24,896 bases of DNA. Source: Ophiothrix spiculata (taxonomy: Eukaryota > Echinodermata > Ophiuroidea > Amphilepidida > Ophiotrichidae). The stretch is taken from NCBI GenBank assembly GCA_000969725.1, contig JXSR01S002729.1. One strand, given 5' to 3'. This document shows positions 1 to 8,575 of this stretch, piece after piece (the first letter of the stretch is position 1; every line of letters begins with the position of its first letter). Under the pieces are notes generated by a model that did not search any database, was not told where the DNA came from, and saw nothing but the letters and a program-made list of their open reading frames with translations. The position numbers were made by a program, and so were the translations under genes.

Positions 1-470
1 TCAAAAATAGCCGCAAGTACCACCATTAAAATTGAACTGTTTCTGAACTGAAAAGTATTAAGACAGCTAACAGTGTGAAATTTACATCAACTTATTAGAA
101 AAACTTAACATGTTGTATAAAATCACATAAAAAATCAGTTAAAATTATAAAAAATCATTTTATATAAATTTGTATTTACAAATCACAGTTCTAACAATAT
201 CTTTTGCTAACAGAAAAATATGCATTCAACATACAGTCATATTTCAACAAGTCGCTGAAGTTTTTGTTTCAATACCAACTTAAAGATGATTTTCATATTA
301 TAGCATGTCAAGAATTCAGCATACATTATAAATTGACACATTTCTCACAACATTTTGGAAACTTGGATTTTTCTCATGCTGTAAATTTTGATAAATAGCT
401 TAAATAAGATTTTTGTAGAACTGGAAACATTTTGACATGTTTTCTCTATTAAATATATTTTCAAGAAGAT
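1..470. other. AT-rich DNA, no feature seen
   Basis: I see no gene, splice-bounded exon or clear repeat here. Short open frames are AT-rich and look like chance. The stretch could be distal 3' UTR or intergenic DNA downstream of the minus-strand bZIP gene, but nothing in the sequence decides this. Confidence 0.5.
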
Positions 471-519
471 TATTATTGTTGAAGGGATTCCAACATGTTA
501 GAAAGAGATTCATTACAAA

Positions 520-625
520 TCAAGAACTCTACAGCCAGTGCATCTTCATATTTGCTATAACTTTGTAAGCGCCCTGAGCCTTTTGGGAATGGCGCACTAA
601 ATACTTGTGTTATGTATGTATGTAT
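520..625 (+). mobile_element. SINE 3' tail (L2-like end), 5'-truncated
   Basis: The run around 550-605 (TTTGTAAGCGCCCTGAGCC, then a GGCGCAC block, then AAATACTTGT) matches the general form of the 3' tail shared by many animal SINEs and L2-type LINEs: an AGCGC...GAGC...GGCGC stem followed by an AATA stretch. It ends in a short ATGT microsatellite at about 612-625, as expected at such a 3' end. No tRNA-like head is visible upstream, so this looks like a 5'-truncated copy. The family is recognised by form only. Confidence 0.5.
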
Positions 626-1190
626 AACACTTACGGGGGTAAAGCCAGCTTCAACGGATACTGTATAACTTTCACACCCAGTCATTTTTGCGCACAGCCA
701 ATTTTAAAGCTTTGTGTGTTTTAATTGCCATGCTCATGATTTTTTTAATGTGTGGCAGTATATAAACCACTTTCCCGGTACAATTATTTTCACACTAGGT
801 GAGTTGAGCGCGAAAAGAGCAAAAAATAAATGTGGCGCAAAAAATACCACTTATACAGTAACAGTAATAGATGCATCGCTATTGATTTGTGATGAACTGT
901 TTGTAATATGTTTCTAGCAGAAGACACGACTTGCAAGCATCAATCCTCAAAATTGTAATCACAAATAATCTTATCAAACTTCTCTCAGACTACTGTGCAT
1001 TCAAAAAAATCCTTACAATCTCTGAGTGCAAAGTTTTTGAATTTACCTGATTATCTGAAAGTATTACTGACTGAAATGAATCATGAGATTCGAGTTAAAT
1101 ATTATATTACAGTTCATTTCAATCGGTAATCTAGAACAAAAGTTTGAGTGCAAATTTATCTTGTCCAATTTCATGATTTTTTCTTGAATA
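626..1190. other. No gene or clear repeat seen
   Basis: Noncoding-looking AT-rich sequence. A 67-codon plus-strand frame (714-917) has no recognisable protein signature and no splice context; I treat it as chance. Confidence 0.45.
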
Positions 1191-1192
1191 AT

Positions 1193-1405
1193 GGGGAGTG
1201 TGGCCGAGCGGTCTCGTAATACAGAGGTCGTGGGTTTGAGTCCCAGGCACATCTGTTTTTATCTCCTTGTTTCTTTGCCAGGCAAGAAACTTTATCATAC
1301 ATTGTACTTGCTCCTTTAAGCCATTGGTCCCCTGCACGAATCGACTCCTATATGGGGTATACATGTCATGCAAGTACAGTGTATATTGAATGATTAATTG
1401 ATTGA
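1193..1405 (+). mobile_element. tRNA-derived SINE
   Basis: The head carries a good RNA polymerase III A box (TGGCCGAGCGG, about 1201-1211) and B box (GGTTTGAGTCC, about 1233-1243), as in Leu/Ser-type tRNA. The anticodon-arm part is too short and has no 3' acceptor partner, so it is not a working tRNA. The body has a CAAGAAACTTTATCATACATTG-type segment and a TATATGGGGTATAC segment of the kind seen in tRNA-headed SINEs of marine deuterostomes. The 3' end runs into an ATTGATTGAT tail near 1390-1405. Boundaries are approximate. Confidence 0.62.
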
Positions 1406-2138
1406 TACTTTCTGACTGCAATGTCTATTAAAGCTAAGAAAGATCACTTGCATTGATAATTTGATTGTAAATTTTTTTCTGGGATGCACAGTACTCAAAA
1501 ACTTCTCCTAAATAACTCAACACATTTTCCTCACAAGAAATTAATAAGCTAAACACATCTGTATCAAAATGTACCATGTAAAAGTTTCATTTTCCAAACA
1601 CCAAAATCTTTAATAAATATAAAAAATTTCTGTACAAATACATAATTATTGAGATATAACTCAAAAGTTTATAGCTACATTAAAATCAATTTGGTCATGC
1701 CAAAATGAAACCAGTACATAGAAGGGAATCATAACAAAACAATCTTTCATTGAAAATACTCTATATAAATAATCATGATTTCCTTCAAAAAGTTCACGTT
1801 ATAAAAAAGGCATACTATTTTCAACTACTTTAGTCAGATTTACAGATAAATGTTTATTAAATATGAAATACAATGTTATCAAGGTGCACTGGACAAGATC
1901 TTGACAAGTTTAGTTTTGCTTTTGAAAAAAAATGAACCTCAAATCTTATAAAAAACAAACCAAGGAAGAACGAATCCACTCTTAAGCCTCAAAACATCGA
2001 TGGAGTTACTGGCTGGCAACAAAACTGACTATTCTTGACGGGCATGCATTTGAGAGGTAACTAGATACTTGATATCAAAATGATATCCCATCATGCACTA
2101 CTTCCTATGGAATAACTTGTACAGAAAATTATGAGTAG
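1406..2138. other. AT-rich DNA, no feature seen
   Basis: No gene and no strong repeat recognised. AATAAA and TTTATT hexamers occur, as expected in AT-rich DNA, and I do not assign any of them. Confidence 0.45.
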
Positions 2139-2141
2139 CTA

Positions 2142-2337
2142 CAATCCTCGCAAAAAGTCTTGGAACACCCGTGTTTATTTTAAGCGTAAGTGTACCCCCG
2201 CTCCCCCGTTCAATGTTCCGGCATTAGAAATCTGTGTGATTTTGGTGTCGAAAAGTAGCCTAATGTTAACAGCTATTCAATGAACTTATTGATTTAGTTT
2301 TGCATTTAAGTGTTCCAACAACTTTTTGCGAAGATTG
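2142..2337. mobile_element. Tc1/mariner-type MITE (TA-flanked)
   Basis: A 196-bp foldback unit. The left end CAATCCTCGCAAAAAGT is inverted at the right end (...CTTTTTGCGAAGATTG) with one mismatch in the first 16 bases, and homology continues through a TTGGAACAC block. TA dinucleotides at 2140-2141 and 2338-2339 flank it, the target duplication typical of Tc1/mariner elements. It has no transposase frame and is non-autonomous. Confidence 0.7.
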
Positions 2338-2428
2338 TAGTGATGAAACATGCCTAAAATGCAAGATTACAACAAATAACTTTGATTTAGGGGCATTTCA
2401 TTACCATCTTCTCACATAATTTCCGTTC

Positions 2429-2462
2429 AAACAATCCCATTGGAAGCAATGCATGCTGGAAA
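2429..2462 (-). repeat. Fragment related to the element at 24671-24838
   Basis: The segment CCCATTGGAAGCAATGCATG and its flanks resemble the reverse complement of about 24675-24703 (CATGCTTTGCTTCCAATGGG). Similarity continues more loosely into the preceding CATTTCATTACCAT. This looks like a second, degraded copy of the same dispersed family. Confidence 0.45.
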
Positions 2463-2619
2463 TCACAAAATATCATCTCTTGTTGCTATCTATCCCTGCT
2501 TCTGAACTTCGCCACTTCACTAACCAAAGAGCACTAGTGCAAACAAAAATAACCTAGGCAGTTTGTCAGCCTGTGCTCTGTGTTAAGAGCAAAGTATTGA
2601 ACTCTTGTGGCAATATTAG

Positions 2620-3006
2620 CCAATTGCATGGTTTCGCCATTTTGGGGAGAGCTTCGATCTGGCTTGCAAGATGAATGGGAAATTACATAATATACAGGGG
2701 TGTGAGTGACCTCTTTTCAAAAAGAACTTTGTACAAAAACAAAGGAAAATAGTTAAAAATTCAAAAAATGGGCTGAAAGTGGAAGAAAAAGCTAAAATTT
2801 TGCCTTAAATAAATTTTTAACAACGAGGAAATCAGCTTAAAAGAGGAAATTTCACACCCCTGAATATTACAATTAACAGTTTGAGTCCCTCTTTCAAAAA
2901 TCACTGACCTGGTGGCATGAAGTGAATACATCATTATGTAACAATTTAGTTTAATTGACTGTCAAATAGAGGCTCTCTCGCAAATGGCGAACGGCGAACC
3001 ATGCAA
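2620..3006. repeat. Foldback repeat interrupted by a younger MITE
   Basis: Left arm 2624-2652 (TTGCATGGTTTCGCCATTTT...GAGAGC) is inverted at 2972-3006. The right arm carries an extra 7-base GTTCGCC unit. The TIR element at 2695-2862 lies between the arms, so it appears to have inserted into an existing foldback repeat. The outer limits are not clear. Confidence 0.5.
2695..2862. mobile_element. CAGGGGTGTGAG-type MITE, copy 1
   Basis: The left end is CAGGGGTGTGAG and the right end TTTCACACCCCTG. Flanks AATATA (2689-2694) and AATATT (2863-2868) match at five of six positions. The interior is A/G-rich with GCTGAAA and GCTAAAA blocks. The same layout recurs at 23930-24092, where the 6-bp duplication is perfect, so this is a real family. 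There is no transposase frame. The CAGGGGT end recalls hAT ends, but hAT elements make 8-bp duplications, so I leave the superfamily open. Confidence 0.7.
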
Positions 3007-3199
3007 CTAGTGAATGGAGTCTCTTCCGTGTGACTTTCTTGCAATTATTAGTTAGCACAAAATTGAAAAACTTTGATCATACTCTTGGCTTGTAAAAATA
3101 AAATAAGGGAAATGATCACATACACAATGAACGTATTTCTTTAAGCAAAAAAAAGTTGGTGTTGAACTTGTCCAATGCTCCTTCTATTAATCAAATACA

Positions 3200-3592
3200 G
3201 CATACCATCATCCACTTGACCAACTCAACTTTTAGCCACTACGACAATCACTTCAAATTAATAACCACATCACTTCCAAAAGTTTGACAAATTACCATTT
3301 ACTCTGAGTGAAACCTAGGACTAAATATTTCTTGGTCCCAGTCGAAACATAATACATGTGTTTGAATCATTTTGGCAAGCTGGATTGTAATAACTCACCA
3401 GCAAGGTGTTGTACATTCTGGTGAGCAGGGGCCCATTTCATGAAAATTTGAATCAAGCATACGTTTGATTTATCAAGCGTAAAGTAGGTTGATAAAATGA
3501 AAATTTATGTTTGATTCAAATTAAACATACCTTGATTCATATCTTTATGAAACAGGCTGGAGTTGAGTTGGACGAGTGGATATGGTATACCA
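3200..3592. repeat. Outer inverted repeat around a MITE
   Basis: About 3200-3239 (ATACCATCATCCACTTGACC, then AACTCAACTTTTAGCC) is the imperfect inverse of about 3556-3592 (GGCTGGAGTTGAGTTGGACG, then AGTGGATATGGTAT). Inside the right arm lies a perfect 16-bp palindrome, ATATGGTATACCATAT (3580-3595). The arms enclose the separate foldback element at 3428-3560. Confidence 0.45.
3428..3560. mobile_element. Short foldback MITE (GCCC..TTTCATGAAA ends)
   Basis: The left end, GGGGCCCATTTCATGAAAAT and then TGAATCAAGCATACGTTTGATT, is imperfectly inverted at the right end, which reads AATTAAACATACCTTGATTC and then ATATCTTTATGAAACAGGCTGG. It folds into a long imperfect hairpin and has no coding capacity. 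Target duplications are not clear. Confidence 0.55.
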
Positions 3593-3949
3593 TATTAGGG
3601 TTCATGGTTTCTATGTTTACTCAGACTTGAATTTAGTGAAGAGAATACCATGAATCTTTGAGTTCAAAAAGGGTCAAGTTTTGAAAAGGCAAATGGCTTG
3701 TTTGAAAACCAAAACATGTAGATCTTTATATAAATCACTGAACAAAAACAACCAAAACTTAAACCATGCTCATTCTATTCATAGAAATATTATTATCCTC
3801 AAATATTGATACTGATTGTAGACTGACATGCCACCTTTGGTTTTCTTAACCGTTCAAGTGAACGTTTACGTCGGTTGCCATGTGACAAAGTTTTGAACCA
3901 ATAATAGACAATAGATCATACTTTTCATGAACATTTACATGTACAGTTA

Positions 3950-4562
3950 GGCCCAAAAAAATAAATTGTTGTATTGGAGTAACAAGAAATTTTCAATCAA
4001 ATAGGGTAGGGTGGGTGGCTTTTTTTTTTTTTTTTTTACAGGTTTAATCGTATTTGATCTGTATGTACCATATGTACATGTCTTTTTATGGACCACTTTC
4101 CAAATTACCAACTTTTATCGAGGATACAACATACTTCCACTCGTCATCGCTGAACTTGTCCACCAACTGTTTTGCAAGTTCACCTACCCCAAATCTACCC
4201 TCTAAAGTACAGAAAATAACAATTTTGGTCCCACTTTGCCTGTTACCGACACGCTGTAGTTGGGCATTGGGGCAGCCATTTTGGAATTTTTTCAGGCAAT
4301 AATATGGATCTTGACCAACTTCCTGGAATCGCTATATTCAACTCCAGGTTTATTCCGTTACAGCAATGGAACTTGGTCAAGATCCGTCTCGTTGTGTTGT
4401 CGAGTTGTCGTGTTTACGTTTCCTCTTTCGAAGGAGCGGGTTTTTTTCTGTTTTTCTTTCTCTTTCTTTCTTGCCTTTTTTTTTTTATTTGAAAATGTTT
4501 AGGGTATGGTTGTTTTTTTTAGGGTCGGACGGGTTACTCCAATACAATTTTTTGTTTTGGCC
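3950..4562. mobile_element. Harbinger-type MITE with TTA duplications
   Basis: A 613-bp non-autonomous element. The left end GGCCCAAAAAAATAAATT, continuing TGTTGTATTGGAGTAAC, is inverted at the right end, GTTACTCCAATACAATTTTT, then TGTTTTGGCC. TTA at 3947-3949 and 4563-4565 gives the 3-bp TWA duplication typical of PIF/Harbinger. It contains an 18-T run (4020-4037) and an internal inverted repeat, GGATCTTGACCAACTTCC (about 4306-4323) against GGAACTTGGTCAAGATCC (about 4369-4386). Open frames inside are hydrophobic chance frames from T-rich DNA. Confidence 0.65.
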
Positions 4563-4830
4563 TTATGTTAATGGCATCTTCTACAGGTGTACAATTTGTT
4601 GACAATAGATATAACTTGTGGGTGTCAAGTACTTTTGACACCTTTCTTGAACTCATTTGAATAACAATAATCAGCAAAATACTGACGATTATGCTTCTAC
4701 TCTCATGATAGGCTCTAAACTGTTTACAAAATTAAGCAAAATTCTGCTTCAACATGATTATTTTAAGTAAGATGAAATATGTATACATATGACGCATAAT
4801 GTGGAGAGGTTTTACAAATTTAGGGGTCCA
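4563..4830. other. No gene seen; small hairpin at about 4619-4641
   Basis: A short hairpin (GGTGTCAA-GTACTT-TTGACACC) is the only structure I see. Otherwise this is AT-rich noncoding sequence. Confidence 0.4.
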
Positions 4831-4834
4831 ATTT

Positions 4835-4965
4835 ACAGACAAAATGAAAATATATTGGACTATGTAAACAAAAATCCAGGGTAGGGGTTGCATTTACAAT
4901 CAATGGGGCCCTGCAATCTGGATTTTTGTTTACACTGTCCAATAAACTATTGTTTGACCTATTTG
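4835..4965. mobile_element. Three-copy MITE family, copy A
   Basis: The core inverted repeats are TATTGGACTATGTAAACAAA (from 4853) and TTTGTTTACACTGTCCAATA (to 4944), around a conserved middle that begins GGGGTTGCATTTACAA and ends in an AATGGGGCCCTG block. Weaker arms extend outward to about 4835 and 4965. Copies with the same middle and arms occur at 6011-6145 and 20490-20597. It is non-coding. Confidence 0.7.
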
Positions 4966-5052
4966 TGTGACAAGCTTGATTAACTGATTACCCTGTTGGT
5001 TTTTGTAAGTTACAATTCTACTGCAGTAACTCAATATATGGCACGTTTTCCA

Positions 5053-5445
5053 GGGGGGAGGGGGGTAAACTCAATTTTGATTTAGTTTGGGTAGGAATGT
5101 GCCTCTTCAAAATCTGAAAAGCCACCACCCATCCAAATACCAACTTTCAAGAAAAATTGATCAATGCATATACCAAAACCAAATTTTGAAGCAAATTTAT
5201 TTAAAAAACGTGTATTGTTGCCCAAATTTGCGCTATTTTGGAACAATCAAACATTTTGTGAATAAATGCTCTAATTTGCGCCATTTGGCACAAAGTTTTG
5301 ACAATTTTAAAAAGAAAACCCATTAAAACATCACATCTTGCGAAGAAAAAGGGCCAATTGAAATACCAGAGGACCTGATTTTGCAACCCAAATTTGCGGC
5401 ACGTCCCCCATAACCCCTTTTGTACTAAGTAGCCCCCCCCCCCTT
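5053..5445 (+). repeat. G-run-headed dispersed repeat, copy a
   Basis: It begins with a G-rich run (about 5053-5068), continues GGTAAACTCAATTTTGATTT, then AGTTTGGGTAGGAATGTGCC, and ends in a 13-C run near 5431-5443. The head resembles 23384-23430 (GGGGGGGTACTCAGATTTCG, GTTGGGTACGGACGCACGGCC) and more weakly 23001-23030. The interior repeats a CAAATTTGCG motif around 5223, 5272 and 5391. I cannot assign a transposon class; it does not appear to encode a protein. Confidence 0.45.
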
Positions 5446-6005
5446 TCTATTTTGCTGCATCATGACTGTTTGGCTGAAAAATGCGACAAATCATAATCAA
5501 CCCTGATTTCAACGCTGATTTATGAATTCAACTTACAGTTTATCATCTATTCAGCAAAGCAGATGGGTTATGTCATTAAATTTCCTACAAATCATGAAAA
5601 TCTTGACGCAATAAATGTGTGGAGTAAACAAGCGTATCACCTCGCGTAGTATAACGGAAGACTTATCTTTTACATGATTGCTGAGTCAAACTACCAGGCA
5701 AGATGCGCGCAGTGCATTTTGTTATCGCTGCGAAGTTGCACATGTTTTCGGCAAGCAGCCTGCAAGATCTATTTTGTAGGAAATTTAATGATTTCAATGA
5801 TAGTTGAATTGTTAATAGAGAATAAGTTTCTGAGTAAAATATGTGCCATATGCTGAGTTTCTACGGCATTTGAAAATTGCGATCAAACACGTGTCATATG
5901 CGAATGACCCTAAAAGTAATTATAACCTGTTGCAACAACACAGTTTTTCACTTGACACAGTCACTTACTACAAAAATGACATACAAACAGCAACATGAGT
6001 TGAGG
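5446..6005. other. No gene or clear repeat seen
   Basis: AT-rich sequence with a few short chance frames (for example 5674-5856 plus). It could be distal 3' UTR of the minus-strand bZIP gene. Confidence 0.4.
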
Positions 6006-6010
6006 TTTTA

Positions 6011-6145
6011 TAGGCAAAATAAATATTTATTGGCCAGTTTAAACAAAAATCCATAGCAGGAGTTGCATATACAAACAATGGGGTCCTTCACTCAGGATTT
6101 TTGTTTACACTGTCCAATTAATTATTGTTTGACCAATAGTTGTGT
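6011..6145. mobile_element. Three-copy MITE family, copy B
   Basis: It shares with copy C the left flank TAGGCAAAATAAAT.TTTATTG, and with copy A the middle (GTTGCAT.TACAA.CAATGGGG) and right end (GGATTTTTGTTTACACTGTC, then CAAT and TATTGTTTGACC). It lies downstream of the bZIP stop codon on the minus strand, so it may be part of that 3' UTR. Confidence 0.7.
6026..6031 (-). promoter_or_regulatory. Candidate poly(A) signal AATAAA for the bZIP gene
   Basis: TTTATT on the plus strand is AATAAA on the minus strand, about 600 nt after the bZIP stop. It is the first canonical hexamer I found downstream. A T/G-rich stretch (TGTTGCTGTTTGTATGT on the minus strand, about 40 nt further) could act as the downstream element. 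The hexamer lies inside MITE copy B. AATAAA is common in AT-rich DNA, so this is tentative. Confidence 0.3.
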
Positions 6146-6220
6146 TGGCATCTTTGAGAAAACATTCAGAGTTTAACTCTGCAGTAACTTAAGTTTCTTA
6201 TAATAATTTATACTACAAAG

Positions 6221-6610
6221 GGCTAGGCATCTAAATACAACTTTTCTCTGCAAAAAGAACACTTCTATTCTTACTGTTAAAATTACACGTCACATGATAC
6301 AGGATTTAGCATGTATCTAGATATGGGACGTCATGTGAGTGCAAGAAAGTCGTATTTGCAATAGCTGCCATTTGTCATAAATTTGGATTGCACATTGTCT
6401 AATCTCCAATCTTTGGTCAGTGGTTCTTGTCACCTGAAGAACCATTTCAAGAACCACTGACATAAGACAGGGAATTTTTGATGGATTTTTCACATTCTTG
6501 TGACAAAGTACAAAATAAAAATAACTTAGGGCAGCCATTGCAGATACGACTTTCTTGCACTCACATGACAAAGTTGCCTTTTGCAGTAGCATGTATTTAG
6601 ATGCCTGGCC
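6221..6610. mobile_element. 390-bp foldback MITE directly after the bZIP stop codons
   Basis: Terminal repeats GGCTAGGCATCTAAATAC (6221-6238) and GTATTTAGATGCCTGGCC (6593-6610) match in inverted orientation with one mismatch in 18. Inner arms 6332-6369 and 6530-6567 are 38 bp with two mismatches. A central stem (6416-6429 with 6448-6461) is a perfect 14 bp around an 18-base loop. ACAAAG precedes the left end (6215-6220) and recurs at 6613-6618; the 8-bp windows at 6213-6220 and 6611-6618 match at six positions. It has no coding capacity and lies entirely within the presumed 3' UTR. Confidence 0.75.
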
Positions 6611-6624
6611 TAACAAAGCTATCA

Positions 6625-6731
6625 TCATGACATGTCTGGTTGTGTGATTCGTGCGGTTATGACACCTGGTGACACCTCCATGCTTTCTGCGTCTTCTACA
6701 GTTACTGCCTGCAAATCTGCTGCACCAGAAC
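6625..6731 (-). CDS. Atf2: ATF2/ATF7/CREB5-like bZIP factor, last coding exon
   Basis: The acceptor is TTTCTGTAG followed by GTTCTGGTGCA on the minus strand, with a pyrimidine-rich tract before it. The exon starts with the last two bases of a split glycine codon, exactly fitting the one base left over by the 7929-8055 exon. It encodes 34 residues, starting SGAADLQAVTVEDAESMEV and ending ITQPDMS, then TGA. Two further in-frame stops (TGA, TAG) follow at once. The tail after the zipper is much shorter than the roughly 90-100 residues I recall for vertebrate ATF2/ATF7, though ITARITQ may echo the vertebrate VATSVLTQ segment. A different last exon could be used in other isoforms. The 3' UTR begins in a foldback MITE six bases beyond the third stop. 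Confidence 0.82.
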
Positions 6732-6855
6732 CTACAGAAACCAATGAAAAGATATCAAGGATTGACATGTGCTGACTTTTTGCAAGTGGGGTGTCGCCCA
6801 ATGTAAATCTTCAGTTTTTAGGCTTGTGCATTTACAATACAGTGGATTTCTTGTC
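6732..6855 (-). other. 3' part of the last bZIP intron
   Basis: The intron runs 7928-6732 on the minus strand (1197 bp), from GTAAGT to TTTCTGTAG. It contains the minisatellite at 6856-7000 and the Harbinger-type MITE at 7206-7576. I see no retained coding sequence. Confidence 0.7.
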
Positions 6856-7000
6856 GGTAACCAGAAAAGACTGCACCGCAAGTCGTTACCTAAAAAGTGT
6901 GGATGCCCCACCACTTACTAGAAAATGGTGCACCTCCTATCCATTACCAGAAAAGGGTGCACAGCCTATCCATCACCATAAAGGGGGTGTTGCCCCTTTC
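6856..7000 (+). repeat. Degenerate minisatellite, about 29-bp unit, five copies
   Basis: Successive units begin GTAACCAGAAAAGACTGCAC, GTTACCTAAAAAGTGTGG, CTTACTAGAAAATGGTGCAC, TTACCAGAAAAGGGTGCAC and TCACCATAAAGGGGGTG, separated by CC(T/C)ATCCA-like linkers. It lies in the last bZIP intron. A 153-codon plus-strand frame (6791-7252) runs through it and owes its length to this repeat. Confidence 0.6.
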
Positions 7001-7205
7001 TTACCCCACCTTGCCCCACAATTAAAATGTCTGGCAACATCATTGATCACATTTAACTTGTATCATCTTAAAAGTAGGAAGCAACTTGTAATTGGAAGGA
7101 GAATGGCTAGCCGTTCATACAGTACCTGGTCATATTTTACCTTTACTATTATGTATCTGTTGGTTGAAGTTACCCACTTTGGTCACACATTTAACATTTT
7201 ACTTA

Positions 7206-7576
7206 GGCCAAATAAAACTAATAGTTTGTCTCAAAGCTCCCGCGTGTGTTAGTTTTATCATGCACGATACTTTCCCTCAAAATCTGAAAAATCCATTTTT
7301 TAACTTTTTTTATTTTTTTTCACCGAAACTGTGAAAAAACAAATGACAACAATGGTTAATTTAATTTATTTGGTTCTTTTTTCTGTTTTTAAATTCTAAA
7401 AAAGCCATCATGTAAATATATGAGGGTGTACATATGGAACTCTTGTGGAATAGCACTCAGGACTTCAGTCACAAGCAAAAAAAAATCTTTAAAAAAAAAA
7501 CCTTACCCCAAAAACGCATTTCGCATTAGTTTTTCAAGAGGAGAGCTTTGAGACAGACTATTAATTTTATTTGGCC
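7206..7576. mobile_element. Harbinger-type MITE with TTA duplications
   Basis: The left end GGCCAAATAAAACTAATAG, continuing TTTGTCTCAAAGCTC, is inverted at the right end with two mismatches over 34 bp. Perfect TTA duplications lie at 7203-7205 and 7577-7579. The ends resemble those of 3950-4562 (GGCC followed by an A/T run), so the two may have been moved by the same transposase. It is 371 bp, non-coding, and sits in the last bZIP intron. Confidence 0.75.
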
Positions 7577-7928
7577 TTATATGAATAAAGGACATAAATC
7601 CCCTTCGTATTGAAAATCTGAAGTTTGGTTTGTACAGCTACAGACTACATGTAGTTTAAAGTCAAAATGTATCTGACACTAACTCAGTTGTACCAACTTC
7701 AAAAACTACAAGATATTTATTTTGGCAAACTAAAATTTCCAGTAATATGTGACTGTTTTGACAATATTTCTTGTAGGAAGAGAATTCCAACACAAAATGT
7801 ACAGGCGCTATGAGAAAAATAAGTTTTAGATGGTATTAAAATTGCTTATTTGGTTACGGAAAGTGGTGTCGAAAATGACAAGCTGACATAACTTTCAATC
7901 TATTCCTATTTTTGACAAGTCCACTTAC

Positions 7929-8055
7929 CTGGTAGGATTTGAACCTGTGTTTGCACCTGTGCTTTGCGTTGCATGATGGTCACTGGGCAGTCTTTGTGAG
8001 CCAATAATAACTGTTTGAGTTGAGCTACCTCATTACGCAAGCTGGTCACTTCATT
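7929..8055 (-). CDS. Atf2: ATF2/ATF7/CREB5-like bZIP factor, leucine zipper exon
   Basis: The exon is bounded by a pyrimidine-rich acceptor (TTTTTGTTGTTGTTGATAG, then AATGAAG) and a perfect consensus donor (CAG then GTAAGT). It reads in phase from the previous exon and encodes 42 codons plus one base: NEVTSLRNEVAQLKQLLLAH, then KDCPVTIMQRKAQVQTQVQILP. The stretch from NEV through the KDCPVT segment is nearly identical to vertebrate ATF2, which is what places this in the ATF2/ATF7/CREB5 subfamily. Leucines at seven-residue spacing continue the zipper that starts upstream (L-x6-L-x6-L-x6-L-x6-L-x6-H across the junction). The Q/V-rich end is unlike vertebrate members. The exon is 127 nt. The product is expected to dimerise and bind CRE/AP-1 sites in the nucleus. 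Confidence 0.93.
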
Positions 8056-8435
8056 CTATCAACAACAACAAAAAGACAAACAGAAAGTTAAGAGTTAACT
8101 ATATAACTAAACATAAGTTTTTCCCCGGGGAGGGGGGGGGGAGAATGGTCACTTTTATGTCACTATTAAAATCAGGCAGCCTATTCAATTTTCATCCAAA
8201 AACCCTACCCACCAAATTTCATGAATGTAGGGTACAAGGTTTGTCAAATATTCCATTGAATCCATTTTATGCATAAATTATGCAAATTAGGTACTTAATT
8301 AGTATATTTTGTGCCAAAATCGTTGCTGGAACCAGTTTGACTCCAGGCCTACCCAGTCACCAAATATCATTAACATAGGGAAAGAAGGCAAATCAGATAA
8401 TTATCTGAAAATTCTCATGCCTGGGTTGTGCTAAA

Positions 8436-8575
8436 TTACGGGCTGCAAAATACAGGACGCGGGCTGCGGGCCATTGGTTGCGGGCTGCAGGCCATAGGTT
8501 ATACAGGACGCGGGCTGCAGGCCATGGGTTGCGGGCTGCGGGCCTTAGATTGCGGGCTATAGGCTATGGATTTGA
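8436..8575 (+). repeat. GC-rich minisatellite, left arm of a large foldback
   Basis: Repeats of GCGGGCTGCGGGCCAT(T/A)GGTT-like units, including TACAGGACGCGGGCTGC twice. The start (ATTACGGGCTGCAAAATACA, then GGACGCGGGCTGCGGG) is the inverse of the sequence at about 9334-9404. It stands out sharply from the AT-rich surroundings. Confidence 0.6.

Noticed and set aside
473..685. 70-codon minus-strand frame with a KGSGRLQSYSKYEDA segment
   Set aside because: It is the antisense of a SINE/L2-like 3' tail and its ATGT microsatellite.
1195..1255. tRNA-Leu/Ser-like sequence with A and B boxes
   Set aside because: The anticodon arm is too short, there is no acceptor-stem partner, and a SINE body with a repeat tail follows; it is a SINE head and not a tRNA gene.
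4011..4602. Overlapping hydrophobic open frames
   Set aside because: T-rich DNA within a Harbinger-type MITE produces Phe/Leu-rich frames by chance; no membrane-protein family is recognisable.
6317..6628. 103-codon minus-strand frame starting in the bZIP stop region
   Set aside because: It is out of frame with the bZIP exon and encoded by the foldback MITE; no homology signature.
6791..7252. 153-codon plus-strand open frame
   Set aside because: It runs through an intronic minisatellite and the left end of a Harbinger-type MITE, on the strand opposite to the bZIP gene, with no protein signature.
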